54,582 nucleotides of DNA from assembly GCA_012841565.1 (NCBI GenBank), contig DUUM01000148.1:1-54582 (forward strand), given 5' to 3'. Position numbers and translations under genes: made by a program. The notes below the pieces were generated by a model. It saw only the letters and a list, made by a program, of their open reading frames with translations, was not told the DNA's origin and made no database searches. The stretch comes from Candidatus Epulonipiscium sp. Lineage in GTDB: Bacteria > Bacillota_A > Clostridia > Lachnospirales > Cellulosilyticaceae. This document shows positions 54,578 to 54,582 of the stretch, in pieces (position 1 is the stretch's first letter; each line of letters starts with the position of its first letter).

Positions 54578-54582
54578 ATAGC

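Overview
The window looks like a chromosomal segment of a low-GC Gram-positive bacterium of the class Clostridia, probably a spore-former. The evidence is the AT-rich sequence with strong AGGAGG-type ribosome binding sites, a T-box in front of leuS, a ZTP riboswitch in front of purH, the conserved gene order tig-clpP-clpX-lonB-lonA-engB (LonB is linked to sporulating Firmicutes), a DUF4364 protein, and a HelD-type helicase. My impression is something near Lachnospirales/Cellulosilyticum, but that is not provable from the sequence alone. Most of the window is ordinary core genome; no phage or plasmid replication gene and no complete transposase is visible.

Layout. 1-2.0 kb: small hydrophobic Asn/Gly-rich proteins and a set of small helical proteins of unknown function. 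2.0-4.75 kb: leuS with its T-box leader and promoter. 4.8-7.6 kb: small hypothetical protein, radical SAM/SPASM protein, DUF975 membrane protein, cysteine amidase-like protein. 7.9-9.9 kb: EF-G paralogue with an altered G4 motif. 10.2-13.8 kb: aromatic amino acid operon (hisC-type aminotransferase, tyrA, aroA). 13.9-19.3 kb: PemK/MazF-like protein, purH behind a ZTP riboswitch, purine permease, deoC and a DeoR-type regulator. 19.6-20.84 kb: a membrane-anchored protein, then a gene-free stretch that carries two large related hairpin elements in opposite orientation around a terminator. 20.8-24.3 kb: heterodimeric ABC exporter. 24.3-34.5 kb: a GGDEF protein with an internal deletion and an exopolysaccharide locus (nucleotide-sugar dehydrogenase, triple-NodB protein, PilZ-fused processive glycosyltransferase, pseudo-deacetylase, GH18-like lipoprotein). 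34.7-38.3 kb: HelD helicase, a small protein, DUF4364, tRNA-Pro, tRNA-Gly. 38.3-46.7 kb: proteostasis cluster. 46.9-47.7 kb: duplicated-domain hypothetical and a palindrome-rich gap. 47.7-53.4 kb: oppABCDF. 53.6-54.58 kb: CYTH protein, a REP-like palindrome and tRNA-Gln, tRNA-His, tRNA-Arg.

How parts work together. The exopolysaccharide genes are tightly packed and partly overlapping. They suggest a cell-surface polymer of N-acetylhexosamine and/or N-acetylhexosaminuronic acid, made by a hyaluronan-synthase/NodC-like enzyme, trimmed by a NodB deacetylase and possibly by a GH18-like lipoprotein; the PilZ domain and a neighbouring GGDEF-like protein hint at cyclic-di-GMP control. The deoR-deoC-permease-purH string is a nucleoside/purine salvage and synthesis group in which the last gene has its own ZTP-sensing attenuator.

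The most unusual signals are the twin hairpin elements at 20.2-20.8 kb, whose stems differ in sequence yet stay paired while single-stranded segments are conserved; the deletion in the GGDEF domain; and the unusual domain composition of the exopolysaccharide locus.
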